A stretch of DNA of 64,000 bases from an uncultured Alistipes sp. (GTDB lineage Bacteria > Bacteroidota > Bacteroidia > Bacteroidales > Rikenellaceae): positions 1 to 64,000 of the forward strand of contig CANASP010000008.1 in the NCBI GenBank assembly GCA_947364365.1, given 5' to 3'. The notes under the pieces are model-generated. The model saw nothing but the letters and a program-made list of their open reading frames with translations. It was not told the DNA's origin and did no database searches. Made by a program: the position numbers and the translations under genes. Positions 32,596 through 42,176 of the stretch are shown here, in pieces (the stretch's first letter is position 1; each line of letters opens with the position of its first letter).

Positions 32596-34593
32596 ATGAT
32601 TTCACTCGACAACCTGACGGTCAGCTACGGAGGCTGGACCCTTTTCGACAACATATCGTTCCTGATCAACCCCAAGGACCGCATCGGCCTGGTGGGGCGC
32701 AACGGCGCGGGCAAGACCACGCTGCTGAAGCTCATCACCGGCGAGCAGCAGCCCACCTCGGGCGCCGTGACGATCAACGGCGCCTGCACGATCGGCTACC
32801 TCCCCCAGACGATGCGCGTGGCCGACACCACCTCGCTCGCCGAGGAGACGGCCAAGGCCTTCGACGAGGTGCTGCGCCTCGAAGCCGAGATCGACCGCCT
32901 GACGCGCGAGATCGCCGAGCGCACCGACTACGAGAGCGCCTCCTACGAGCAGCTGCTCCACCGCCTCACCGACGCGCAGGACCGCTACCACATCCTCGGC
33001 GGCGAGACGCGCGACGCCGACATCGAGAAGACGCTGCTGGGTCTGGGCTTCAAGCGCGAGGACTTCGGCCGCGCCACGAGCGAGTTCTCGGGCGGCTGGC
33101 GCATGCGCATCGAGCTGGCCAAGCTGCTCCTGCGCCGCCCCTCGATCTTCCTTTTGGACGAGCCGACCAACCACCTCGACATCGAGTCGATCCAGTGGCT
33201 CGAGGAGTACCTGAAAAACTACAACGGCGCCGTGCTGCTCATCTCGCACGACCGCGCCTTCTTGGACAACGTCACCAACCGCACCGTCGAACTCTCGCTG
33301 GGCAAGGTGACCGACTACAAGGTCTCCTATTCCAAATACGTCGTCCTGCGCGCCGAGCGGCGTGCCCAGCAGCTGGCCGCCTACGAGAACCAGCAGCGGA
33401 TGATCGAGAAGACCGAGGAGTTCATCGAGAAGTTCCGCTACAAGCCCACCAAGTCCAACCAGGTGCAGTCGCGCATCAAACAGCTCGAGCGCCTCGAGCG
33501 GCTCGAGATCGAGGAGGAGGACCTCGCGACGCTCAACATCAAGTTCCCGCCCGCGCCGCGCTCGGGACAGATCGTCGCCGAGATCCGCGAGGCGGGCATG
33601 TCGTTCGGCTCGAAACACGTATTCAGCGGCGCCGACTTTACGATCGAGAAGGGCGACCGGATCGCGCTGGTGGGGCGCAACGGCGAGGGCAAGACGACCC
33701 TCGCGCGCATGCTCATCGGCCAGCTCGCCCCCACCGAGGGGTCGATCCGTCTGGGCGCCAACGTCAACATCGGCTACTACGCCCAGAACCAGGACGACCT
33801 GATGGACGGCGAGTTCACCGTCTACGACACGTTGGACCGCGTCGCCGTGGGCGACATCCGCACGCGTCTGCGCGACATCCTGGGCGCCTTCCTCTTCCGC
33901 GGCGAGGACATCGACAAGAAGGTCAAGGTGCTCTCGGGCGGCGAACGCGCCCGTCTGGCGATGGCCCGCATGATGCTCGAACCGCGCAACCTGCTGGTGC
34001 TGGACGAGCCCACCAACCACATGGACATGCGCTCGAAGGATATCCTCAAGGAGGCGATCCTCCGCTACGACGGCACGGTGGTGGTCGTGTCGCACGACCG
34101 CGAGTTCCTCGACGGGATGGTCGACAAGGTCTACGAGTTCCGCGACGGCGGGGTGAAGGAGTACCTCGGCGGCATCTACTACTTCCTCGAGAAACGCAAG
34201 CTGGAGTCGTTGCAGGAGATCGAGCGGCGCGACGCTCCGGCCAAGGCTGCTCCGGCCAAATCCGCCCCGGCCAAGGCCTCCAAGACGGCTTCGGCCCAAT
34301 CCGACACCGATGCCGCGCAGGCGGCCCCCGCACTTTCGGGCAAAGCCTCCTACGAGCAGCGCAAGGAGCAGGAGAAGCTCGTGCGCAAGCTGCGCCGGGC
34401 GGTCGAGACGATCGAGGCCGACCTGGCCTCGATCGAGCGGCAGATCGCCGAATACGATGCGAAGTTCGCGGCCGCCACCGCCTACGACGAGGCCGACTAT
34501 GCCGCCTACAACGACCTGAAGACCCGCTACGACCACCAGATGCACGAGTGGGAGAAGGCCTCCTACGAGCTGGAGATCGTCGAGGAGGGCTGA
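32596..34593 (+). CDS. ABC-F family ATP-binding protein
   Basis: A 665-residue soluble protein with two ATPase domains and no membrane segment. Domain 1: GRNGAGKTT, SGGWRMRIEL, FLLDEPTNHLD. Domain 2: GRNGEGKTT, SGGERARLAM, LVLDEPTNHMD. The inter-domain linker (~250-320) is charged and helical, as in ABC-F proteins that act at the ribosomal E site. After residue ~545 there is an Ala/Pro/Lys linker (PAKAAPAKSAPAKA), then a C-terminal coiled coil like that of Uup. Nothing here shows antibiotic resistance; a translation or ribosome-related housekeeping role is more likely. Start 32596 follows rpe by 13 bases. Confidence 0.93.
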   Translation: MISLDNLTVSYGGWTLFDNISFLINPKDRIGLVGRNGAGKTTLLKLITGEQQPTSGAVTINGACTIGYLPQTMRVADTTSLAEETAKAFDEVLRLEAEIDRLTREIAERTDYESASYEQLLHRLTDAQDRYHILGGETRDADIEKTLLGLGFKREDFGRATSEFSGGWRMRIELAKLLLRRPSIFLLDEPTNHLDIESIQWLEEYLKNYNGAVLLISHDRAFLDNVTNRTVELSLGKVTDYKVSYSKYVVLRAERRAQQLAAYENQQRMIEKTEEFIEKFRYKPTKSNQVQSRIKQLERLERLEIEEEDLATLNIKFPPAPRSGQIVAEIREAGMSFGSKHVFSGADFTIEKGDRIALVGRNGEGKTTLARMLIGQLAPTEGSIRLGANVNIGYYAQNQDDLMDGEFTVYDTLDRVAVGDIRTRLRDILGAFLFRGEDIDKKVKVLSGGERARLAMARMMLEPRNLLVLDEPTNHMDMRSKDILKEAILRYDGTVVVVSHDREFLDGMVDKVYEFRDGGVKEYLGGIYYFLEKRKLESLQEIERRDAPAKAAPAKSAPAKASKTASAQSDTDAAQAAPALSGKASYEQRKEQEKLVRKLRRAVETIEADLASIERQIAEYDAKFAAATAYDEADYAAYNDLKTRYDHQMHEWEKASYELEIVEEG

Positions 34594-34617
34594 ACGAACC
34601 CTGAAACGTAACGAACG

Positions 34618-35358
34618 ATGGATAACAACCTTATTTTCGGAATCCGCCCCGTGGCCGAGGCTATCGAGGCGGGCAAACAGATCGAGAAACTCTACCTGCG
34701 CAAGGGTGCCGAGGGGCAGCTCATGCAGGAGCTCAAGGACCTTTGCGTACGCCACCGCCTGCGCTGGCAGGAGGTGCCCGTCGAGAAGCTCAACCGCCTC
34801 ACGCGCGGCAACCACCAGGGCGTCGTGGCGCAGATCGCCGCCATCGAATATGTCGGCTTGCAGGACATCCTCGACCGCGTGCCCGACGACGAGACGCCGC
34901 TCATCGTCCTCTTCGACGGCGTGACCGACGTGCGCAACTTCGGCGCCATCGCCCGCTCGGCCGAGTGCGCCGGGGCCCACGGGCTCATCACGCCGCTCAA
35001 GAACTCGGCGCCGGTCAATGCCGAGGCGATCCGCTCGTCGGCCGGGGCGCTCGCCGCGATCCCCGTCTGCCGCGTGGGGTCGGTCCGCAACACGCTCAAG
35101 ACCCTCCAGACCGAGGGTTTCCAGGTCGTCGCCGCCACCGAGAAGAGCCGCAAGCTGCTCTACGACGCCGACCTGCGCAAACCTACCGTGCTGGTCATGG
35201 GGGCCGAGGACACGGGCATCTCCAAGGAGGTGCTCAAGCTCTGCGACGAGCAGCTGGCCATTCCGCTGATCGGCCATGTCGAGTCACTCAACGTCTCGGC
35301 CGCCGCCGCCGTCATGCTCTTCGAGGTCGTGCGGCAGCGCATCGGCACCGAGGCGTAA
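34618..35358 (+). CDS. rlmB: 23S rRNA (guanosine-2'-O-)-methyltransferase RlmB/TrmH family
   Basis: A 246-residue SPOUT methyltransferase: N-terminal L30e-like RNA-binding domain (IFGIRPVAEAI), then the knot domain with FDGVTDVRNFGAIARSAE, VLVMGAEDTGIS and IPLIGHVESLNVSAAAA. It methylates the 2'-OH of a 23S rRNA guanosine using SAM; the exact target nucleotide is inferred. It follows the ABC-F gene by 24 bases. Confidence 0.93.
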   Translation: MDNNLIFGIRPVAEAIEAGKQIEKLYLRKGAEGQLMQELKDLCVRHRLRWQEVPVEKLNRLTRGNHQGVVAQIAAIEYVGLQDILDRVPDDETPLIVLFDGVTDVRNFGAIARSAECAGAHGLITPLKNSAPVNAEAIRSSAGALAAIPVCRVGSVRNTLKTLQTEGFQVVAATEKSRKLLYDADLRKPTVLVMGAEDTGISKEVLKLCDEQLAIPLIGHVESLNVSAAAAVMLFEVVRQRIGTEA

Positions 35359-35416
35359 AGTCTTCGGGCCCTCGCGCCGCTCCGTCGCCTCTTTCCGTTC
35401 GAAAACCTTTTCCATT

Positions 35417-37159
35417 ATGTTGAAACTGCGACCTTCCGAATACGTGCGCCTCCTGCGCGCCGGACTGGCCGGCGTCGTGCGCCTGCACCCCGTCGAGTTC
35501 GTCCTGATTCTTTTCGTCAGCCTGGGCCTTGTCCTCCAGCGCGAGTTTTTCGAGGATACGTGGGCCACCGCCGGGCCGCGGCTGGCCGCCGCTGCGTGGT
35601 ACGCCCTGCTCGTCTTCGCCGCGGGGCTGGCGGCGGGGCGCGGTCCGTGGCGCCGTCTCTACTACGTCGCCTGGGCGCCCTTGGTGCCGCTCGTCGTCTG
35701 GACGGGGCTCCCGGAGTGGCTGGAGAGCGTGCAGTTCGGTCTGACGACGCTGGTCCTCACGCCGCTCGCCGTGCTGCTGTGCCGTGCGGCCCGCGACAAC
35801 CGGCGTTTCGTCGCCGATACGATCATCTATCTCCGTTCGGCCGTGCTGGCGATCTTCTTCTCCAACGTCGCCCTGGCGTTGTTTCAGGCCATCCTGTGGT
35901 CCACGGCCTACATCTTCGGCTTCAGCGACATGGAGTGGGTGAGCCGCCTGGCCGTCGACACGGCGATTCTCTCCGAGACGCTGGCCGTGCCGCTGCTCTT
36001 TCTGGTGTTTTTCGACCGCTGGGCCGGGAGCGAGTGCCGCAGCGAGCGTCTCCAGACCGTGCTGGTCGACTACCTCCTCACTCCGGCGCTCGTCGTCTAT
36101 GCGGCGATCCTCTACCTCTATGCCGCCAAGATCCTCCTCACGTGGTCGCTGCCGCGCGGCGGCGTGGCCTGGATGGTCTTCCTCTTCGGCATCATGACGC
36201 TGGCGGTCAAGGCGCTGCGCGAGATCATGGACAAACGCACCGCCGAGTGGTTCTACGGCCGCTTCCCGCTGGTCATGCTCCCCGCCACGGTGCTCTTCTG
36301 GGCCGGCGTCGCCCGTCGTATCGGCGAATACGGCCTGACCACGATGCGTGTCTACCTGCTCGTGTGCGGCGCCGTGATGACCCTGGCGGTCGTGCTCTTC
36401 GCCGCGCGCCGCACGGGGCGCTACCTCTACGTCGTCGCCGCGGCCTTCGTGCTTTTCGCCGCTCTGGCCTATGTTCCGAGGCTCGATCCCGAGCGCACGG
36501 CCCTCGACTCGCAGCTCCGCCGCGCGCAGCGCATCGCCCGTGCGCTCGATAGGCTCGACGCCGAGGGGCGCCTCGTGCTCGCACCCGTGCCTCCCTCCGA
36601 CTCGCTCCGCAAGGAGGAGTACCGCCGGCTCTACGCCTCGCTGGAGTACCTCTGGCTCAGCCGCCGCGATACGCTCTACATGCGGCAGCTGGGGATCGAG
36701 CGGCCCCAGCAGCTGGCCGAGCTGATTCCCGGCAGCTTCTCCGACTACGTCCGTTTCGGCATCGAGGCGGAGGATACGGTCGTGATCGAAGATACGCGCA
36801 CGGTCTACTGCTACTGGCCTCACGGCGCCGTCGTCGGGCTCGATCCCTCGTTCGGCCGCGTCCTCTTCCCCGACTCGCAGGGCTCCTGCCTGGTCGACGA
36901 CTCGCTCCGTATCGCCGCAGCGCCCGACGTCGACATCCGTATCGCCGCGGCCGACCTGCTCGAACGCCAGCGGCGGCAGCTCGGCATCGATGCGTGGAGC
37001 CACCTGTCGCAGAGCGAAGCGCATCTCGCGGGGCTGCTCGATTACCGCGACCCCGAGGGCCGCTACCGCATCCTCTTCTCCAACATCGACCTGCGCGGCT
37101 GCGACGCCTCGGGCTGGCTCGTTTCCTACGCCGCGGTCGAGGCCGTGTTCCTGCCGTGA
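35417..37159 (+). CDS. DUF4153 family multi-pass membrane protein
   Basis: A 580-residue integral membrane protein with about 11 transmembrane helices in the first ~370 residues (for example VEFVLILFVSLGLVLQ, VMTLAVVLFAARRTG), followed by a soluble C-terminal domain. This architecture matches DUF4153. Function is unknown. It overlaps the YgjP-like gene by four bases at GTGA. Confidence 0.8.
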   Translation: MLKLRPSEYVRLLRAGLAGVVRLHPVEFVLILFVSLGLVLQREFFEDTWATAGPRLAAAAWYALLVFAAGLAAGRGPWRRLYYVAWAPLVPLVVWTGLPEWLESVQFGLTTLVLTPLAVLLCRAARDNRRFVADTIIYLRSAVLAIFFSNVALALFQAILWSTAYIFGFSDMEWVSRLAVDTAILSETLAVPLLFLVFFDRWAGSECRSERLQTVLVDYLLTPALVVYAAILYLYAAKILLTWSLPRGGVAWMVFLFGIMTLAVKALREIMDKRTAEWFYGRFPLVMLPATVLFWAGVARRIGEYGLTTMRVYLLVCGAVMTLAVVLFAARRTGRYLYVVAAAFVLFAALAYVPRLDPERTALDSQLRRAQRIARALDRLDAEGRLVLAPVPPSDSLRKEEYRRLYASLEYLWLSRRDTLYMRQLGIERPQQLAELIPGSFSDYVRFGIEAEDTVVIEDTRTVYCYWPHGAVVGLDPSFGRVLFPDSQGSCLVDDSLRIAAAPDVDIRIAAADLLERQRRQLGIDAWSHLSQSEAHLAGLLDYRDPEGRYRILFSNIDLRGCDASGWLVSYAAVEAVFLP

Positions 37160-37743
37160 GCGACTGCGAAACGGTGATCCACCCCCTCCTGGGCTCCGTC
37201 GCGCTGGTCCGCTCCCCGCGTGCGCGCCGCATCGCGATCTCGGTGCGCGCCTCGGGTGACGTGCGCGTTACGTTCCCGCCGGGAGTCGCCGCGCGGCGTG
37301 CCCTGGCCTTCCTCGACGAGAAGGCGGCCTGGGTCTGCCGTACGCGCGAACGGCTGGCCGCGCGACGGGCCGAATTGCAGTTGCCGCCTCCGCTCCCGCC
37401 CGACGAGGAGCGCCTCCGCGTCGAGGCGCTGCGCCGTGCGGCCCGCGAGGACCTTCCCCAGCGCATCGCCCGCATCGCCGCGGCCACGGGACTTCGCTAC
37501 GAGCGCATGACCATCCGTGCGGCACGCACGAAGTGGGGGAGTTGCACCGGTCGCAACACCATTTCGTTGAGTCTTTTTCTGATGATTCTTCCCGAACACC
37601 TGCGCGACTACGTGATCCTCCACGAGCTCTGCCACACGGTGCACCACGACCATTCGCCGCGCTTCCACGCGCTGGTCGACCGCCTCACGGGCGGCCGCGA
37701 ACGCGAGCTGGCCGCCGAGCTGCGCCGCTATTCGGCGCGGTGA
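37156..37743 (+). CDS. YgjP-like (SprT/M48-type) zinc metallopeptidase domain protein
   Basis: A 195-residue protein of the YgjP/DUF45 family. It has the conserved TKWGSCTGRNTISLS block followed by the zinc motif VILHELCHTVHHDHS (HExxH-like, with a third His). No ATG gives a full domain; the GTG at 37156 overlaps the upstream stop (GTGA) and is the natural start. The 3' end overlaps the convergent glycerophosphodiesterase gene by 16 bases. Substrate unknown. Confidence 0.87.
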   Translation: MSDCETVIHPLLGSVALVRSPRARRIAISVRASGDVRVTFPPGVAARRALAFLDEKAAWVCRTRERLAARRAELQLPPPLPPDEERLRVEALRRAAREDLPQRIARIAAATGLRYERMTIRAARTKWGSCTGRNTISLSLFLMILPEHLRDYVILHELCHTVHHDHSPRFHALVDRLTGGRERELAAELRRYSAR

Positions 37744-38510
37744 GCCGTCGCCTCGCCCGTGATCTGCAGCAGGCGGTCGGGACGGTCGGTGGTGATGTAG
37801 TCCGCTCCGGCGTCGATGAAGCGCCGCATCGCATCGTCGTCGTTGACCGTCCACACGTTGACTTCGAGCCCCAGAGCATGCGCCTCGGCGATCCATTCGG
37901 GGTGTTTGTCCAGCGCTCCCGACCAATAGTCGATTCCCGACAGTCCGAGACGGGCGATCCGCTGCGGCGCGATGTCGCCGCCCAGGTAGAATACCTTCGT
38001 GTCGGGCAGCAGCTCGCGCGTCGCGAGGCAGGCGCCGATCGAGAACGAGATCACGTCGGTGCGCTCCACCAGTCCGCGGCGCCGGAGCATGCCGACGATC
38101 TTCCGCACGGCCTGCCGCTCCCTGACCGAATCCGACAGCGCCTTGATTTCCAGCACGAGCCGTGTCGCAGGACAACGGCGCGCACAGCGCAGGTAGGCCC
38201 GGAGCGAGGGGATCCGCTCGCCGTTGGCCGTGCGTATGCGGCGTATCGCGCGCGAGGACGCCTCCTCCATGCAGAGCCCCGTTTCGCGGTCGGTGCGGTC
38301 GTGTGTCACCACCAGACGTCCGTCGCCGGCCATCCACACGTCGAATTCCGCTCCGTAGCAGCCTATCGAGTCGGCCTTGCGCAGCGACGCGAGGCTATTC
38401 TGCGCCGATCCGGCGGTGCGCCAAAAGCCGCGGTGGGCGATGGTGCGGGGTTGTGCGGAGAGGGGACAAGCGGCTGCGAGCAGCAGCCAAAGCAGCAAGG
38501 TGCGGATCAT
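37728..38510 (-). CDS. Secreted glycerophosphodiester phosphodiesterase family protein
   Basis: A 260-residue exported protein (signal peptide MIRTLLLWLLLAAAC..SAQ). The GDPD barrel has IAHRGFWRTAGSAQNSLAS in place of the canonical HRG..PENT, then EFDVWMAGDGRLVVTHD with the metal ligands and catalytic His. The Glu of PENT is Gln here. Likely hydrolyses glycerophosphodiesters in the periplasm; the altered residue leaves activity uncertain. The Met at 38510 is chosen for the signal peptide. Its end overlaps the convergent YgjP gene by 16 bases. Confidence 0.87.
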   Translation of the reverse strand: MIRTLLLWLLLAAACPLSAQPRTIAHRGFWRTAGSAQNSLASLRKADSIGCYGAEFDVWMAGDGRLVVTHDRTDRETGLCMEEASSRAIRRIRTANGERIPSLRAYLRCARRCPATRLVLEIKALSDSVRERQAVRKIVGMLRRRGLVERTDVISFSIGACLATRELLPDTKVFYLGGDIAPQRIARLGLSGIDYWSGALDKHPEWIAEAHALGLEVNVWTVNDDDAMRRFIDAGADYITTDRPDRLLQITGEATAHRAE

Positions 38511-38527
38511 AACGAATCGATTTTCAA

Positions 38528-38535
38528 CAAATGTA
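38528..38535 (-). promoter_or_regulatory. Putative -7 box of the glycerophosphodiesterase gene
   Basis: Minus-strand TACATTTG fits TAnnTTTG, 18 bases upstream of the start; -33 not seen. Confidence 0.45.
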
Positions 38536-38558
38536 GTGAAAATTCGGAAAATAATTCC

Positions 38559-38566
38559 TATCTTCG
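38559..38566 (+). promoter_or_regulatory. Weak -7-like box of galK
   Basis: TATCTTCG differs from TAnnTTTG at one position; 73 bases before galK. It stands back to back with the box at 38528. Confidence 0.3.
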
Positions 38567-38638
38567 TAAGGATGTTGTGCCGCCGTCGTGCGGTGCGGCA
38601 CCGACCGACCCGAATAGGAACCTTAAAATTCATACCTT

Positions 38639-39766
<1,128 letters not shown>

Positions 39767-39786
39767 CCACGATAAGGATCCGCATG

Positions 39787-39816
39787 AAAAAAGCCCCGAA
39801 ATTCGGGGCTTTTTTT
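39787..39816 (+). terminator. galK terminator
   Basis: AAGCCCCGAA with TTCGGGGCTT, 9-bp stem and short loop, then TTTTTT, 20 bases past the stop. Confidence 0.9.
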
Positions 39817-39860
39817 CATCTGAATGCAGCGGCGCGGAGCCGAACTGCCGTCAAGGAAAA

Positions 39861-39877
39861 GTCCCGAAAATCGGGGC
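39861..39877. other. Second hairpin downstream of galK
   Basis: GTCCCGA pairs with TCGGGGC around AAA, followed by TTTCGC. It may be a reserve terminator or a decayed copy of the first. No gene lies from 39767 to 40239; that gap holds the galK terminator, this hairpin and the 34-nt repeats. Confidence 0.45.
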
Positions 39878-39964
39878 TTTCGCTTTGTATGTCCACGGCG
39901 GGATCGACCGTTCTTCGCTTTCCGGGGCCTTCGCGTCTTCCGGCTGTCGCCTTCCGCTCCTTTT

Positions 39965-40234
39965 CCGGGTTCCGGCTCACCGCCCGCTCCGGCATCTTGT
40001 CCTTCCTGATTGTCCGCCTGCCCCGGCTTCCCGACCTTTTCGAGTTTCTGCTCGCTCCGGTTCCGTCCACCCCGGTCTTCTGCCCGCCCCGGCGTTCTGT
40101 CCTTTCCGGTTGTCTGCTCTTCCCGGCATTCCGTCCTTCCCGATTGTCCGCTCGCCCCGGTTTCTTCTCCTTTCCGGTTGTCCGCCCGTCCCGACTCTCG
40201 GTCCTTTCCGGCCTTCTTCGGGCCCCCGGAGTCC
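39965..40234. repeat. Array of about eight degenerate 34-nt tandem repeats
   Basis: Units start at 39965, 39999, 40033, 40067 (32 nt), 40099, 40133, 40167 and 40201 (partial). Shared core: TTCCGGTTGTCCGC followed by CGCCCCGG. The plus strand is almost free of A and rich in C and T. Upstream sequence to about 39900 is more degenerate but related. It starts just beyond the GNAT stop and could be in that gene's 3' UTR. The unit length is not a multiple of three, so it is unlikely to encode protein. Confidence 0.85.
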
Positions 40235-40239
40235 TCGGG

Positions 40240-40776
40240 TCAGCCTTCGTCCGCCGTGTCGAGCGGCAGCTGGAGCAGCAGTTCGTCCTCGTATCCTCGC
40301 GGCGTGAGGTTCCATTCCCGCCGGATGCCCGTGGTCTTGTAGCCGGCCTTGCGGAACAGCGCGAGGCTCGCTCCGTTGCAGGCGCCTACGGTGCACCACA
40401 GCTGGTGCAGATCCAGCGTCTCGCGCGCATAGGCGGCCACCAGCCGCAGCGCCTCCGAGGCATAACCGCGGTTGCGGTGCTGCGGATCGTAGATCAGAAT
40501 GCCGATCCCCGCGCGGCGGTTTCGGGCATCGAACTCGAACAGATCGACCGTACCCACGGTCTCGCCCGCAGCCGTGTCGATCATCAGGCGCTGCTGCCCC
40601 GTGCGGTAGATGTCCGCGCGCTGCTCCTCTACGAAGCGGGCGAAGTCGTGCCGCGAGAAGGGCGCCAGCGTGCCGCTGACCTCCCACACCGCAGGGTCGT
40701 TCTCCCACATGTAGAGCCGCTCTGCGTCGTCGGGCTCCACGGCGCGCAGTCGCACGAGTCTGCCTTCGAGCTTCAT
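40240..40776 (-). CDS. GNAT family N-acetyltransferase (RimJ/RimL-like)
   Basis: A 178-residue acetyltransferase with the opening MKLEGRLVRLRAVEPDD, the acetyl-CoA loop region DPQHRNRGYASEALRL and the C-terminal GYKTTGIRREW, as in RimJ/RimL or SpeG proteins. It uses acetyl-CoA to acetylate an amine; the acceptor is unknown. It lies seven bases downstream of the ROK regulator, so both are co-transcribed. Confidence 0.87.
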   Translation of the reverse strand: MKLEGRLVRLRAVEPDDAERLYMWENDPAVWEVSGTLAPFSRHDFARFVEEQRADIYRTGQQRLMIDTAAGETVGTVDLFEFDARNRRAGIGILIYDPQHRNRGYASEALRLVAAYARETLDLHQLWCTVGACNGASLALFRKAGYKTTGIRREWNLTPRGYEDELLLQLPLDTADEG

Positions 40777-40783
40777 CCGTCCC

Positions 40784-42013
40784 TTACAATCCGATCACCT
40801 TGTTGCGGATCAACATCGCCACACCCCAGGCATTGGCGTTCTCCGACATCTTCGACACGCGGAATTTCGTATCCTTGTAGACCAGGTTGAGCGAATATTT
40901 GTTGGTCGCCGACTTGAGCGGCAGCATCACGTAGTCGCCCGCCGCCGACAGGTTGCCGCCGACGATCACCGTCTCGGGGTTGAACGTGTTGATGAGGAAC
41001 GCCACGGCCTTGCCCACCTTCTCGCCCGCCTCCTCGATCAGCTCGATCGAGAGCGTGTCGTCGTGCTTGGCGGCGTCGATGATGTCGTCGATGTGGATGG
41101 TCTTCTGGCGGGCGTACTGCTCGCGCAGGATGGTATTCACGCCCTTCTCGATCTGGCTGCGCATCTTGTCCTCGATGGCGATACCCGACACCTCGGTCTC
41201 CAGGCACCCCTTCTTGCCGCACGAGCAGATGATCTCGTTGTCGAAGAAGGGGATGTGGCCGAACTCGCCCGCGAAGCCGCTCTTGCCGTAGTAGAGTTTG
41301 CCGTCGACGACGATGCCGATCGCCACGCCGCGGCCCATGTGGAGGTAGAGGACGTTGCTCTCCTCCTTCGATTTGCCGCAGGTGTACTCGGCGTAGCAAC
41401 GCGAGCGGGTGTCGTTCTCCAGCAGCACGCGGATGCCCGTGCGCGCCTCGATCAACTCGCGCAGCGACTGCTCCGACGAGGTGAAGTATTTGTAGCTGCG
41501 GCCCGTGTCGGGGTTCACGCGGCCGGTCATGCAGACGCCGATGCCCAGGATCTTGGCACGGTCGATGCCGCACGAGGCGATGAACTCCTCGATCGAGGCG
41601 AGGATGCGTTCGAGACACTGCGGACGGTCCTGCAATTCGAAGGTCGGATCCGTCTCCTCCTTGATGATGTTGTTCTGCAGGTCGGTGATGAGGAAGGTCA
41701 TGCCGTCGCGGCCGACGTTGATGCCCGCGAAGTAGATCGCCGACGACGCCAGTCCGAAGATGTTGGGACGGCGTCCGCCCGGGGTTTCGACCTTGCCGAG
41801 ATCCGAGACGATGTTCTCGTCGACGAGCTCCTGTACAAGCTTGGTCATCGTCGGCACGCTGATGTGCAGTTCGCGGGTCAGCTCCGAGAGGGTCGACTCG
41901 CCGTTCACCGCCATGTGGGCGATGATGCTGCGCTTGATCAGGCTGTTTTTGTGGGTGATGCCCTTCATCGCATCATCCTCGTGCATATTGAAAAATTCGG
42001 TCAGTGATGTCAT
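40784..42013 (-). CDS. ROK family transcriptional regulator (NagC/Mlc-like)
   Basis: A 409-residue protein with an N-terminal winged helix-turn-helix (~30-85; STLSELTRELHISVPTMTKL) and a ROK sugar-kinase-fold domain. ROK features are present: zinc motif CSCGKKGCLE, GFAGEFGHIP and an ND pair in the active-site region. Such proteins repress sugar-use genes and respond to sugars or sugar phosphates; whether it retains kinase activity is unknown. Starts at 42013 or the internal Met at 41986 or 41968 are possible. Its target genes are not evident; GNAT follows it. Confidence 0.9.
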   Translation of the reverse strand: MTSLTEFFNMHEDDAMKGITHKNSLIKRSIIAHMAVNGESTLSELTRELHISVPTMTKLVQELVDENIVSDLGKVETPGGRRPNIFGLASSAIYFAGINVGRDGMTFLITDLQNNIIKEETDPTFELQDRPQCLERILASIEEFIASCGIDRAKILGIGVCMTGRVNPDTGRSYKYFTSSEQSLRELIEARTGIRVLLENDTRSRCYAEYTCGKSKEESNVLYLHMGRGVAIGIVVDGKLYYGKSGFAGEFGHIPFFDNEIICSCGKKGCLETEVSGIAIEDKMRSQIEKGVNTILREQYARQKTIHIDDIIDAAKHDDTLSIELIEEAGEKVGKAVAFLINTFNPETVIVGGNLSAAGDYVMLPLKSATNKYSLNLVYKDTKFRVSKMSENANAWGVAMLIRNKVIGL

Positions 42014-42041
42014 TGGTTCAATCTTATTCGTTCCTCTCCCG

Positions 42042-42073
42042 CAAATATACTATCTATCTTTAAAAATCGCAAT
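42042..42073 (-). promoter_or_regulatory. Promoter of the ROK-GNAT unit
   Basis: Minus strand: ATTG (42070-42073), 20-base spacer, TATATTTG (42042-42049), 28 bases upstream of the start. Confidence 0.55.
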
Positions 42074-42116
42074 AATTATTTAACAAATTTTAATATACTC
42101 TATTCCCGGCCGAATA

Positions 42117-42158
42117 CAAAAAGCGGGAATACACTGTCAATCAGCATATTCCCGCTTT
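42117..42158 (-). terminator. fabD terminator
   Basis: AAAGCGGGAATA (42120-42131) pairs with TATTCCCGCTTT (42147-42158), 15-base loop; on the minus strand a T-rich tail follows. 18 bases past the stop. Confidence 0.85.
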
Positions 42159-42176
42159 GTAAAAAGTTTTCGGGGA

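Noticed and set aside
32596-34593. ABC-F gene as an antibiotic resistance determinant
   Set aside because: The short linker, C-terminal coiled coil and housekeeping operon fit Uup/EttA-type proteins; nothing marks it as a resistance ABC-F.
39965-40234. CRISPR array
   Set aside because: The 34-nt units are contiguous and degenerate with no unique spacers, and there are no cas genes.
39977-40708. Long minus-strand frame through the GNAT gene and the 34-nt repeats
   Set aside because: Runs out of frame through a well-supported acetyltransferase; the repeat part is non-triplet and low-complexity.
40784-42013. ROK protein as a glucokinase
   Set aside because: An N-terminal winged helix-turn-helix is clearly present, so a regulator is the better call.
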